DNA of 24,552 nucleotides, taken from EsbW-18 sp964634615 (lineage in GTDB: Bacteria; Patescibacteriota; Minisyncoccia; Phycocordibacterales; EsbW-18). The notes under the pieces are model-generated. The model had not been told where the DNA came from. It made no database searches and was given only the letters and a program-made list of their open reading frames with translations. A program made the position numbers and the translations under genes. The stretch covers positions 1 to 24,552 of the forward strand of contig CAZWLQ010000011.1 in assembly GCA_964634615.1 (NCBI GenBank), given 5' to 3'. Below are positions 5,821-14,000 of this stretch, in pieces; positions within the stretch are counted from its first letter, which is position 1, and each line of letters begins with the position of its first letter.

Positions 5821-7908
5821 ATGGCATCCAAAAACGATAAAGAAAAGAAGCCATCTTCTTACGGCGCTGACTCTATTCAAGTCCTTGAAGGATTGGAGCC
5901 GGTGCGCAAGCGACCGGGTATGTACATTGGTACAACCGGTCTCGATGGTCTCCATCACCTCATTTGGGAAATCTTTGACAACTCGCGCGACGAAGCGATG
6001 GGTGGCTTTGCCAATGATATTGAAGTCGTGCTTTTGCCGGGCAACCGCATTCGCGTCGCCGACAACGGCCGCGGTATTCCTGTCGACAAGCACAAACAAA
6101 GCGGTGTCTCGGCACTCGAGACGATCATGACAACGCTCCACGCCGGAGGTAAATTCGGTGGCGATGGCAGCGGGTACAAAGTCTCCGGTGGTCTCCATGG
6201 TGTTGGTGCATCAGTGGTGAACGCACTCTCGGTCTACATGCGCGCTGATGTGTACCGTGACGGCGGTCACTACATGCAGGAATACAAGCAGGGTAAGACA
6301 AAAGCTGCAGTCAAAAAGCTTGAGAGCTCAAATGAACAGGGTACAGCTATTACATTTGAACCAGATCCTGAAATCTTCAAAGAAATTTCGTTCTCATGGG
6401 ACAAGATCGTGAGCCACTTGCGTCAGCAGGCATACCTCGTGCGCGGACTTCGCATCAGTGTTGTTGATGCCCGCGAAATGAAGGACGACTTCAAAGACGA
6501 AGGTCAGCTTTATGTCCGCGAACTTCTTACCGACAACCCATCGATGACGTTCTACTTCGAAGGAGGATTGATGTCCTTGGTTCGCCATCACAACGAACAC
6601 CAAACCACGCTCCACAAGAATATTTTTTATGTTGAAAGAGAGCAGGACGGTGTGTACGTCGAAGTCGCGCTCCAGTATGTTGATGATATCTCTGAACGAC
6701 TGACCGCGTTCGCGAACAACACCTACAACAGCGAAGGAGGAACACACATTACTGGTTTCAAAACCGCACTCACACGAACTCTTAATAACTTTGCAAAAAA
6801 GGGCAATGCGCTCAAGGAAGCGGATGGACCATTTTCAGGGGAAGATGTACTCGAAGGTTTGACCGCGGTGGTTTCCGTAAAGCTCCCAGAAATTCAGTTC
6901 GAAGGACAAACCAAAGCAAAATTGGGTTCAACCGAAGCGCGTGGTGCAACCGAAACCGTCTTTGGCGAAGCGTTCTCCATGTTTCTTGAAGAACACCCTG
7001 ACGATGGGAAATCGATTGTCCAGAAAGTGATTCTTGCTCTCCGTGCACGAAAAGCAGCAAAAGCAGCAAAGGATTCGATTCTTCGCAAAGGAGCGCTCGA
7101 TGGTATGACGCTTCCGGGCAAGCTTGCTGACTGTCAGACCAAGAGTGCGGAGGAAGCAGAGATATTCATTGTGGAGGGAGAGTCGGCAGGTGGTACCGCA
7201 AAGACCGGACGCGATCGTCGTACGCAGGCAATCCTCCCGCTTCGAGGAAAGATTTTGAACGTTGAACGCGCACGCCTTGATCGCATGCTTGGTTCTGAAC
7301 AGATAAAGAATCTTGTGATTGCGATGGGTGCTGCAATCGCAGACACATTTGATATCACGAAACTCCGCTACCACAAGATTGTGATTGCCACAGACGCCGA
7401 CGTTGACGGTGCACACATCCGCACGCTTTTGTTGACGCTCTTCTATCGCTACTTCAAACCAATCATTGACGGTGGATATCTCTACATCGCACAGCCACCG
7501 CTCTACAAAATCGGTAAAGGAAAGAACGCTGCATACGCATACTCGGATGAACAACGAAACGATATCTTGAAGGGTCTTGGATTCTCCGAGCACGATGTTG
7601 AAGAACTGGTATCCGAAGAAGAAGGAGAAGAGACTCCAGAACCTGTCGAGGGTGAAGAGATGCCTGAAGAGAAGGCGGGCAAAAAAGTAAAGAAGCCGGA
7701 CGTCCAGCGATACAAGGGTCTTGGTGAAATGAACGCGGATGAGTTGTGGGAAACCACCATGGATCCCGCTCGACGTATTTTGAAACAAGTAACCATCGAT
7801 GATGCGGACGAAGCGAATCGTATTTTCGACATTTTGATGGGAACCGATGTGCCATCACGAAAATCGTTTATCCAAGGGAATGCGAAGACCGCGAATATCG
7901 ACATCTAA
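5821..7908 (+). CDS. gyrB: DNA gyrase subunit B
   Basis: ATPase subunit of DNA gyrase, which supercoils DNA with GyrA. The GHKL ATPase domain shows RPGMYIGTTG (31-40), the catalytic Glu50 and Asn54 in EIFDNSRDEA, DNGRGIPVD (81-89) and HAGGKFGGDGSGYKVSGGLHGVG (107-129). The transducer domain follows to about 400. The TOPRIM domain has FIVEGESAGGTAK (449-461, Glu453) and the DADVDGAH motif (525-532). QRYKGLGEMNADELWETTMDP (629-649) is the GyrB signature that separates it from most ParE. Residues about 595-626 form an acidic Glu/Pro-rich insert (EEEGEETPEPVEGEEMPEEKAG) between TOPRIM and the tail; other short GyrB proteins have a brief linker there. No Shine-Dalgarno site is visible; gyrA is not in the window. 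Confidence 0.97.
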   Translation: MASKNDKEKKPSSYGADSIQVLEGLEPVRKRPGMYIGTTGLDGLHHLIWEIFDNSRDEAMGGFANDIEVVLLPGNRIRVADNGRGIPVDKHKQSGVSALETIMTTLHAGGKFGGDGSGYKVSGGLHGVGASVVNALSVYMRADVYRDGGHYMQEYKQGKTKAAVKKLESSNEQGTAITFEPDPEIFKEISFSWDKIVSHLRQQAYLVRGLRISVVDAREMKDDFKDEGQLYVRELLTDNPSMTFYFEGGLMSLVRHHNEHQTTLHKNIFYVEREQDGVYVEVALQYVDDISERLTAFANNTYNSEGGTHITGFKTALTRTLNNFAKKGNALKEADGPFSGEDVLEGLTAVVSVKLPEIQFEGQTKAKLGSTEARGATETVFGEAFSMFLEEHPDDGKSIVQKVILALRARKAAKAAKDSILRKGALDGMTLPGKLADCQTKSAEEAEIFIVEGESAGGTAKTGRDRRTQAILPLRGKILNVERARLDRMLGSEQIKNLVIAMGAAIADTFDITKLRYHKIVIATDADVDGAHIRTLLLTLFYRYFKPIIDGGYLYIAQPPLYKIGKGKNAAYAYSDEQRNDILKGLGFSEHDVEELVSEEEGEETPEPVEGEEMPEEKAGKKVKKPDVQRYKGLGEMNADELWETTMDPARRILKQVTIDDADEANRIFDILMGTDVPSRKSFIQGNAKTANIDI

Positions 7909-7949
7909 AGACGCGGAACACGCGGACAGGACGCAGACAAATGCGGAAA
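7909..7949. repeat. Octamer repeat array after gyrB
   Basis: Immediately after the gyrB stop come ACGCGGAA, ACGCGGAC, ACGCAGAC and ATGCGGAA with 2-3 nt spacers. These are the same words as the array inside pheS (2435-2516) and, inverted, at 8987-9037. It sits between the gyrB stop and the terminator of the converging GC-rich gene. Confidence 0.65.
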
Positions 7950-7996
7950 AAAGAAGAGCCCGGCCTTGCACGCATGTGCTTGGCCGGGCGTCTTCA
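7947..7996 (-). terminator. Strong terminator of the GC-rich exported-protein gene
   Basis: On the minus strand GAAGAcGCCCGGCC pairs with GGCCGGGCTCTTC, with an inner GCAC/GTGC helix, and is followed by six T. It is the strongest terminator in this part of the window and lies about 10 nt beyond the stop codon of the 8007-8849 gene. Confidence 0.9.
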
Positions 7997-8006
7997 TAGA
8001 GAGTGA

Positions 8007-8849
8007 TCAGAAGCAGGGGTTGAGCTGGCCGTAGGTCTTGTCGAAGACCTTGAGTTGGGGTGACCAACTCGAGATGATCCCCGCGTTCTGGGGATCCATC
8101 GACGCGGTCGTCGACCTCCGGATCTTCTGATTGTAGGTTGAAGGTGAGACCTTCAGCCGAGCAAACAAGAAGGGTCCGTTTGGACTCGTCGTAGGCACGT
8201 TCACGGTGAACTTGTTGCCAAACGTTACCGTGGCCGAACCGCCTCCAGGAAGGTTGTCGGGGGCGATGTAGAACCCCACGACGTCGACGTACACCTGCCC
8301 AGCTTGCTTGCACAATCCGATTCCGACAATCGACGACTCCACGCGGTATCGGTACACGTACCGGAACGCGGGTTTGGTGATGTCGTAGTGGATGGCAAGC
8401 GTCACTTCCTGTAGCCCGTCGCGTCGGAGGACGTAGACGAACACGGGCTGATCGAACCGCCATGCTGCGAACTCACTCGGGACGAAAGATCCCGAGGGCA
8501 GCTGGTTGATCCAGGCATGCTGCATTTCCAGCTCCCCGCTACTGATGAGGGGTCGGTTGGGGTCGCCCACCGGACCTTCGAGGATCCGGAAAGAGGGCAT
8601 CCGCGCCGGGGCGAACTTGCTCTTCATCACGATGTGGAGCGCGAGCCCTCGGCTCGCATCGATCTCGGTGATGAGCCGAGCTTGCAGGAACGGCCGCGAG
8701 TTCGGATTCCCGCCGGCAGCCAAGATCTCGGCGTTGTTCGCCGCGAGATCCGCGGCATCGAGCTCGAGTTCGAGAACCTCCGCCGAAACGGGCGAGGGGA
8801 CGACGATGCCGAGGACGGCGAGCAAACAGAACAGACCAGTACGCTTCAT
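8007..8849 (-). CDS. Exported protein of unknown function on a GC-rich cassette, 280 aa
   Basis: I do not recognise this family. Residues 1-23 (MKRTGLFCLLAVLGIVVPSPVSA) are a classical signal peptide with a VSA cleavage site. The mature part has alternating hydrophobic strands and few charges in clusters, which suggests a beta-rich secreted protein; no catalytic motif or anchor is visible. The start at 8849 is chosen because AAGGAAG lies 4 nt upstream and the signal peptide begins there; the ATG at 8939 overlaps the promoter. Sampled lines of the gene are 57-67% GC, against about 43-50% in gyrB and other neighbours, and its codon choice differs accordingly. It has a private promoter, hairpin leader and terminator. 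This fits recent transfer; assembly chimerism is the alternative. Confidence 0.75.
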   Translation of the reverse strand: MKRTGLFCLLAVLGIVVPSPVSAEVLELELDAADLAANNAEILAAGGNPNSRPFLQARLITEIDASRGLALHIVMKSKFAPARMPSFRILEGPVGDPNRPLISSGELEMQHAWINQLPSGSFVPSEFAAWRFDQPVFVYVLRRDGLQEVTLAIHYDITKPAFRYVYRYRVESSIVGIGLCKQAGQVYVDVVGFYIAPDNLPGGGSATVTFGNKFTVNVPTTSPNGPFLFARLKVSPSTYNQKIRRSTTASMDPQNAGIISSWSPQLKVFDKTYGQLNPCF

Positions 8850-8877
8850 GGCGCTTCCTTTCTCTCTATGAAGTTGG

Positions 8878-8893
8878 TGGGGAAGGATTCCCC
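8878..8893 (-). promoter_or_regulatory. Leader hairpin of the exported-protein gene
   Basis: The predicted 5' leader (about 8850-8905) contains GGGGAAtccTTCCCC, a perfect 6-bp stem with a 3-nt loop, 30-45 nt before the start codon. A competing CCCC/GGGG pairing with an upstream CCCC (about 8896-8900) is possible. It could stabilise the mRNA or modulate translation; no known riboswitch is recognised. Confidence 0.4.
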
Positions 8894-8910
8894 AAGAACT
8901 ATTCGGGGTT

Positions 8911-8939
8911 ATTGTATATGAATAAACGTGTTTTGTCAA
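8911..8939 (-). promoter_or_regulatory. Near-consensus sigma70 promoter of the exported-protein gene
   Basis: On the minus strand, -35 TTGACA (8934-8939) and -10 TACAAT (8911-8916) are separated by 17 nt, five of six -10 bases matching consensus. The predicted start is near 8905, leaving a leader of about 55 nt. Confidence 0.8.
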
Positions 8940-8948
8940 GTTCCATTG

Positions 8949-8985
8949 AATAAAAAATACCCCCGCCTTTTTGGCGAGAGTATTT
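8949..8985. terminator. Terminator after the CARDB gene (works on both strands)
   Basis: AATACCCCCGCC and GGCGAGAGTATT-like arms around an AAAAA/TTTTT loop form a stem of about 12 bp with two mismatches. On the minus strand it ends in TTTTTT, suiting the CARDB gene at 9039-10109; on the plus strand it also ends in TTTTT. Confidence 0.75.
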
Positions 8986-8986
8986 T

Positions 8987-9037
8987 TCCGCGTTCTGTCC
9001 CTGCCTACCGGCAGGCAGGCGCGTAGGTCTGCGTTTA
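8987..9037. repeat. Inverted octamer array with a nested CTGCCTACCGGCAGGCAGG palindrome
   Basis: TTCCGCGT, TTCTGTCC and TCTGCGTT are reverse complements of the octamer family at 7909-7949 and in pheS. Between them (about 9000-9021) lies the separate palindrome CTGCCTACCGGCAGGCAGG, a type of inverted repeat I associate with Parcubacteria spacers. The array sits between the CARDB stop codon and its terminator. Confidence 0.6.
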
Positions 9038-9038
9038 T

Positions 9039-10109
9039 CTAGTCACGGTCGATCTCAAGCGTTCGAGAAAGAGTGTTGTTCTTCTCGTTTGACTCATCGA
9101 CTTCGTCCTTCGGATCAACAATAATCGTGTAGATTGCTTCGTCTTTGTTTACGATTTTGTCGAAGCCAATAATGAATTCAATCTTGTCGCCTGGGTAAAG
9201 ATCTTGCTGTGATGGTGAGGTGTAGGTGTATGACGGAGAGGTCGGGAGTTTCGCAGAGAAGTTCCAGTCATCACCAGTTTTCTTTGTACCCTTGTTCTCG
9301 ATCTCAAACTTTACTGCGCCGCGCTTGTTCGACGGGAGGTCTTTTGGAATTTCATTTCGTTCGCTGAAAGCGCCACTGTTTTTATCAACAAGCCCGACTG
9401 CAACGAGACGAATCGTGAAATCAGCTTCGCCGTTCGGATCCGATACAGGATTGGTGACGATAGGGATTGTGATGGTCGTTGGAGTTCCAGCAACTGGAGT
9501 TGAAGGGTTTGTCGGTGTGCTTGATGTTGCTGGTGTGTCGATTACCGTGTCAGTTGATGTTGCAATACCGGTATCAAAGCGTTCGTCCTGAACACGGATT
9601 GAGGTAGCGCCTTCCTCACTTATGATTGAAGTGTTGTTCTGTGTGAAGCGAACAAGGAAAGGAACATCGATTGCCCCGACAACATCGCCGTGAGCAATAA
9701 GTGAGAGACTCGTTTCGTCCGCCAAGAGAGGGATCTCGGTGTTACAAAAGAGTGTTGATTCGCCGGTTGCCGATACGCGCGCGAGGTGCACGGTGTCACG
9801 ACACTCGTAAATCATAGTGTATGAACCGTGGGTATCTTTGCCACGATGTTCCCACGTGAGGGAGAACGGCTCGTCGACAATGACCTGACTGTCGAGTACT
9901 GATACGACGATGCGCTCCTCTGGAGAGAAGAACGACTGTACTGAAACGAATGCGTTTGCGAAGAGTTGGCGTACCGATGGGAGCACACGGAAGCTCTGCA
10001 TGCCCACCCATACAATCGCAACGATAAAGACAAGCGCTCCAAGCCCACGAAGGATTTGTTTCGCAGTATCTTTTCCTGACTGTGACATCTGAATATTGAG
10101 ATACGTCAT
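9039..10109 (-). CDS. Membrane-anchored surface protein with a CARDB domain, 356 aa
   Basis: Probable cell-surface or periplasm-facing protein. Residues 1-20 are short and basic, followed by a membrane helix at 21-38 (RGLGALVFIVAIVWVGMQSF), giving an N-in anchor. Residues 65-155 look like an Ig-like beta domain with two cysteines (C103, C122) that could form a disulfide. Residues 183-225 are a Thr/Pro/Ser-rich linker. Residues 228-352 match the CARDB/APHP adhesion-type fold (IRLVAVGLVDKNSGAF, GAVKFEIENKGTKKTGDDW, YPGDKIEF, VDPKDEVDESNEKNNT). It lies back to back with the sortase gene and has a consensus promoter, so joint control with the surface cluster is plausible. It has no sortase motif of its own. 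The start could also be the ATG at 10088. Confidence 0.8.
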   Translation of the reverse strand: MTYLNIQMSQSGKDTAKQILRGLGALVFIVAIVWVGMQSFRVLPSVRQLFANAFVSVQSFFSPEERIVVSVLDSQVIVDEPFSLTWEHRGKDTHGSYTMIYECRDTVHLARVSATGESTLFCNTEIPLLADETSLSLIAHGDVVGAIDVPFLVRFTQNNTSIISEEGATSIRVQDERFDTGIATSTDTVIDTPATSSTPTNPSTPVAGTPTTITIPIVTNPVSDPNGEADFTIRLVAVGLVDKNSGAFSERNEIPKDLPSNKRGAVKFEIENKGTKKTGDDWNFSAKLPTSPSYTYTSPSQQDLYPGDKIEFIIGFDKIVNKDEAIYTIIVDPKDEVDESNEKNNTLSRTLEIDRD

Positions 10110-10140
10110 ATATGTTTGGTAAAACCCTCTAACAATGCCC

Positions 10141-10155
10141 CGATTCGGCGAATCG
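10141..10155. promoter_or_regulatory. Inverted repeat in the CARDB leader
   Basis: CGATTCGGCGAATCG is a 6-bp inverted repeat with a 3-nt centre. It lies in the predicted 5' leader of the CARDB gene, 14 bp downstream of the -10 box, and could be an operator or an RNA hairpin. Confidence 0.35.
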
Positions 10156-10168
10156 ATAGGATTGGAGC

Positions 10169-10196
10169 ATTATATACGATTTTAAATAGATGTCAA
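10169..10196 (-). promoter_or_regulatory. Full-consensus sigma70 promoter of the CARDB gene
   Basis: On the minus strand, TTGACA (10191-10196) and TATAAT (10169-10174) are both perfect consensus hexamers, 16 nt apart. The predicted start near 10162 gives a leader of about 50 nt with no good Shine-Dalgarno site. Confidence 0.85.
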
Positions 10197-10236
10197 GTGA
10201 TGCCAACAGGAGCCAGAAGAGGTGATAGTGATACAC

Positions 10237-10264
10237 TTGACTTTTGTACAAAATATGATATCAT
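10237..10264 (+). promoter_or_regulatory. Promoter of the sortase gene
   Basis: TTGACT (10237-10242) and TATCAT (10259-10264) are 16 nt apart; the predicted start near 10271 leaves a leader of about 15 nt. It is divergent from the CARDB promoter, with about 40 bp between the two -35 boxes. Confidence 0.6.
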
Positions 10265-10275
10265 TATTCTGTACA
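10245..10275. promoter_or_regulatory. Dyad overlapping the sortase promoter, candidate operator
   Basis: The perfect palindrome ATGATATCAT (10255-10264) is flanked by TGTACA on each side (10245-10250 and 10270-10275), with 4-nt and 5-nt spacers. The 31-bp dyad covers the spacer, the -10 box and the transcription start, where a bound repressor would block RNA polymerase. Confidence 0.45.
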
Positions 10276-10285
10276 GTAATGTGCT

Positions 10286-10993
10286 ATGGAAAAGACATTC
10301 GAAACATCACAAACGTTCAAAAACACACCAGCTCAGGCCGTCGACGGCTTCGTGAATGTCATGAAGCAACGACCGGTGATTTTTGGTGTGACGTGGTTCG
10401 CTGTTTTTGTAATCCTCCTCGTATTTTCATGGTCAGCGGGCATTGTCCCTGAACTTGATCCGGGAGTTGATGAACTCGCTCTCACAACAGAATCAGACGA
10501 GCAGGCCACCACCCTCGATGAGGTTGTAACCGATGACACACCGGTTCGTATCATCATTGATGCAATCGATGTTGACGCACAGATTATGAATCCGGAGTCA
10601 CGATCAATTGAAGCACTCGATGCCGCGCTCATGGAAGGCGTCGTGCACTATCCGGGGTCAGGTGATCTTGAAGACACAAGCAACATGTTTCTTCTCGGGC
10701 ACTCGACAGGATTTCGTGTCGTCAACAATCAGGCGTACAAAGTTTTCAATGGTTTGAAAAATCTTAAGGAGAACGATGTGATTCGTGTGCAGTCGGAAGG
10801 AAAAGAATATCTCTATCGTGTGAAGACCGTAAAATTGGTTAATGCAGAAGAAACCGATATTAATCTCCGAAGCCCAGTTAAGATGCTTACGCTCGCGACG
10901 TGCAATGTCTTCGGCGCAAAAGAAGAGCGATATGTCGTCGCGGCAGAGTTCGTTGGTAGTTATCCGGTGCGCGGAGAAGAGCTTGACGTATAA
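10286..10993 (+). CDS. Sortase family transpeptidase
   Basis: Membrane-anchored cysteine transpeptidase (235 aa). A cytoplasmic N-terminus is followed by a membrane helix at about 31-49 (VIFGVTWFAVFVILLVFSW), then the sortase beta-barrel from about 85. The catalytic triad is visible: His139 in LLGHST, Cys206 in LTLATC and Arg215 in KEERYVV. The topology (N-terminal anchor, outward barrel) is that of housekeeping and class D/E-like sortases; I cannot fix the class from sequence alone. The gene starts the surface cluster: the large protein that follows carries a VPYTG motif before a membrane helix and is the obvious candidate substrate. No Shine-Dalgarno site precedes the ATG. Confidence 0.9.
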   Translation: MEKTFETSQTFKNTPAQAVDGFVNVMKQRPVIFGVTWFAVFVILLVFSWSAGIVPELDPGVDELALTTESDEQATTLDEVVTDDTPVRIIIDAIDVDAQIMNPESRSIEALDAALMEGVVHYPGSGDLEDTSNMFLLGHSTGFRVVNNQAYKVFNGLKNLKENDVIRVQSEGKEYLYRVKTVKLVNAEETDINLRSPVKMLTLATCNVFGAKEERYVVAAEFVGSYPVRGEELDV

Positions 10994-11010
10994 ATTAATT
11001 AGTGTATAAT
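10983..11010 (+). promoter_or_regulatory. Promoter of the large surface protein gene
   Basis: TTGACG (10983-10988, inside the last codons of the sortase gene) and a perfect TATAAT (11005-11010) are 16 nt apart. This gives the surface protein its own transcript starting near 11017, with a leader of about 30 nt to the ATG at 11047. Confidence 0.7.
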
Positions 11011-11046
11011 TGAATTAATCATTACTGGGTGTGGGTTTTATCTCTT

Positions 11047-14000
11047 ATGACTATGAGTAACGCATATATGACACGTGTTTCAGTCCTCAAAACACTCGCA
11101 ATTTTTGCGGTCGTGGTTTTTGTTGCATGGCAGATTCCCTTCGCAGTAACCGCTGAAGAAAGTGGAGATACTGGCGGCACTGTTGCCGAAGAAACAGCGG
11201 AAGAGAAGACAGATCCCATCCCAGAACCCGCACCTGTCGAACCCGCACCAAAAGAAGATGAGCCCGTCGATCCCGCTCCGGCTCCTGGTGATGGCGGTCA
11301 GGAAACAACAGTCGACAACTGTATTCCTGCAAACGACTTTGAACTTCGCCAGCTTCGCGATCAATACTTCAAGACGTATCAGACCTTTGACCTTGCGGGT
11401 GGTACTGTTTCGATCACCAACGAACACCCAACGTGTTCATTCCCATTCGCACTCAAATCATTCCAGGTCTATTCAGACCCAATTCACCAGATTCCGCAAA
11501 CGCTTTTTGATTCTGATGAAAAGACCATCGGTCCCGGTCAAACCAAGAGCTTCCGCGTCGATCTTCCATCGTGTCGCTACCAGCTTGACGTTGTTGCATT
11601 CCCAGGCAATCAGAACTATTCATCGTCTGCAAAACTCATCAAAGGTGAGGTCTATCAGCAACTTCCTCTCTGTCCAGTTGCACCGCCAACGCCACCAAAG
11701 GGAACTATCACGATTCACAAAACTGTCATCAATGATGATGGTGGGACAAAAACTATTGCTGACTTTCCCTTGTACGTTGGTAATATCCGCGTACAGAGCG
11801 GTGTTGCTAAGGAATTTAACGCAGGCTCATATATCGCACGTGAAGACAACCAGCCGGGATATCTTGCGCTTGGTTTTACCGGCGACTGTACAGCCGACGG
11901 TCGTGTCACTGTTGCAGCAGGTGAGCACAAGGTCTGTTACATCACGAATGACGACGAATCAACGCCTCCGCAGTGCCCTGCATCTCCCTCAATTAACGTT
12001 TCGTCACTCTCCGCATCAGGCACGGTTGGAGCATTCTTTACGCACACCGTAACAACAACGGGTGGCATCGCTCCTGTTGCGGTCGTCCTCACTCCAATCA
12101 ATGGTGCACCAGGTCTTACACCAAACGGTCCAACACTTTCAGGCACCCCAACACAGGAGGGGACATTTACCTACAAAGTGACCGCACTTTCTGCGGGGGC
12201 ACAGTCTTCGTGTGCGGTACAGCAGACGCTCATTGTTACCATCGGAGACGGCGGTCAGTGTCCTGCACAGCCAACCATCACAAGCGTTCCTCCAACGACC
12301 GCGATGCTTGGTGTTCCGTATTTCTACAAAGTAACAACCACTGGAGGTGTTGCACCGATTTCGATTAGCATCAACCCTGTCGGTCTTGCCGCACCAGGAT
12401 TGGTGATCGACACAAGTGCATCAACACTTTCAGGTACACCAACAACTCCCGGTGTCTATACCTACGAAGTGACCGCAACAAGTGTCCAAAGCCCACTTTC
12501 ATGTGCGACACCTCAGATCTTCACAATTATTATCGGCAGCACGAACCAGTGTCCTGCAAAGCCAGCTATCACAAGCCCAGACACAGCAGTTGCAGGTCTC
12601 AACCTTCCATTCTCACACACCGTAACAACGTCGGGTGGCATTGCCCCTGTCTCAATCGTCATTACAGCAGTTAACGCGGCACCTGGCCTTACCATCAGTG
12701 GCGCAACGATTTCGGGAACGGTTACTGCGGTTGGAACGTACACATACCTTATTAAGGCGACCTCTGCGAACAGTGGTGCTGAATGTGCGGTTCCTCAGAC
12801 ACTTACGATCACCGTAACTGATAGTCCTATCTGTATTCCTCCAACCAATCTCTCACCATCAGGTACGCTTCCTGCAGATACGACAAGCGTGACACTCTCC
12901 TGGGCAGCGGTTCCCGGTGCAACGTCATACAACATTCGTCTCGACGATGGCACAACTGACCGTTACGACGATCCTCGATTCAAAACATGTCTCGATGGTG
13001 CAAGTCCGCACTATTACTGTGAAGATGCAATCACTGGCACGACTGTTACGAACGTTCCAGTAAAACCAGGTCGAACCTACTCATTCTGGGTTGACCCGAA
13101 CTTTACCCCTGGTCGTAACTACTGTAACGCAAGCGTAAAATTCACGATTCCTTCAACAAAACCAGTTCCCGAATGTACGCTTGATGTGAGCCCAAACTCT
13201 GTTCAGAGTGGAGAAGAGGTAACTCTCACATGGACGTCAAAGAACGTCACCACCGCAACAATTGACAACGGTATCGGCGGAGTTCCATTAAACGGTGCAA
13301 CAACAACAAAGCCAACGGCGGATACGACATACATCGCCTCGTTTACGGGACCGTATGGCAGCATTGCATGTAAGGATAATGTTGTTATCAAAACTCCTGG
13401 TGATGACGACGATGACGATGATGATGACGATGACGATGATGATGGCGGAGGTGGGGGTGGTGGACGTCGCCGTCGACCAAACGTCGTGCTCTTCTCTGAG
13501 CCGGAAGTTTTGGGAGCATCGATTTCGCTCACACAGGTTCCGTACACCGGTCTTGGCTCGAGTCTGATTCAGATCTTCCTCTTCATTGTGGGTCTCCTCG
13601 CAATTTCAGCAGGTGTTGTCTACGCGATTATGCGAAAACTCCGAACGGGTGTTGTGGCGGCATCAGCACATGCACCACAGGTCAAAAATATTTCGGTTGA
13701 AGGATACGACACCTTGGCGGTTGAACTCGACACCAATCAATACGATGAGTACTTGCAAGCGTCAGCTGTTCCGGTGAATGCACCAGCACCTCGTATCAAC
13801 GCACAACACATCGCACCTACGCGTATGGCACCAGCAGCACTTGAAGGTGTCATGCAGCCAATGACAGATGCACGTCAAACGGTTGCTCCAGCAGCACGCG
13901 CCGTGTCTGCGATGAACACCGAGCGTGCACCTGAAGTCCAGGTTGACCCAGCGCGTCTCCAGAGCGAAGCTCGAGCATCACGAACACTCATTTCTGATGA

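Noticed and set aside
6928..7788. 286-codon open frame on the minus strand, opposite gyrB
   Set aside because: Lies wholly opposite a well-conserved gyrB; the translation is low in recognisable motifs and has no start signals.
7855..8463. Alternative minus-strand frame overlapping the GC-rich exported gene
   Set aside because: Arg-rich shadow frame produced by high GC; the 8007-8849 frame has a signal peptide, ribosome binding site, promoter and terminator.
8850..8939. N-terminal extension of the exported protein to the ATG at 8939
   Set aside because: Would overlap the -35/-10 promoter and leader hairpin and hide the signal peptide.
11162..12052. 296-codon plus-strand frame overlapping the surface protein gene
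   Set aside because: Out-of-frame shadow; Ser/His/Arg-rich with no fold, while the overlapped frame has clear domains.
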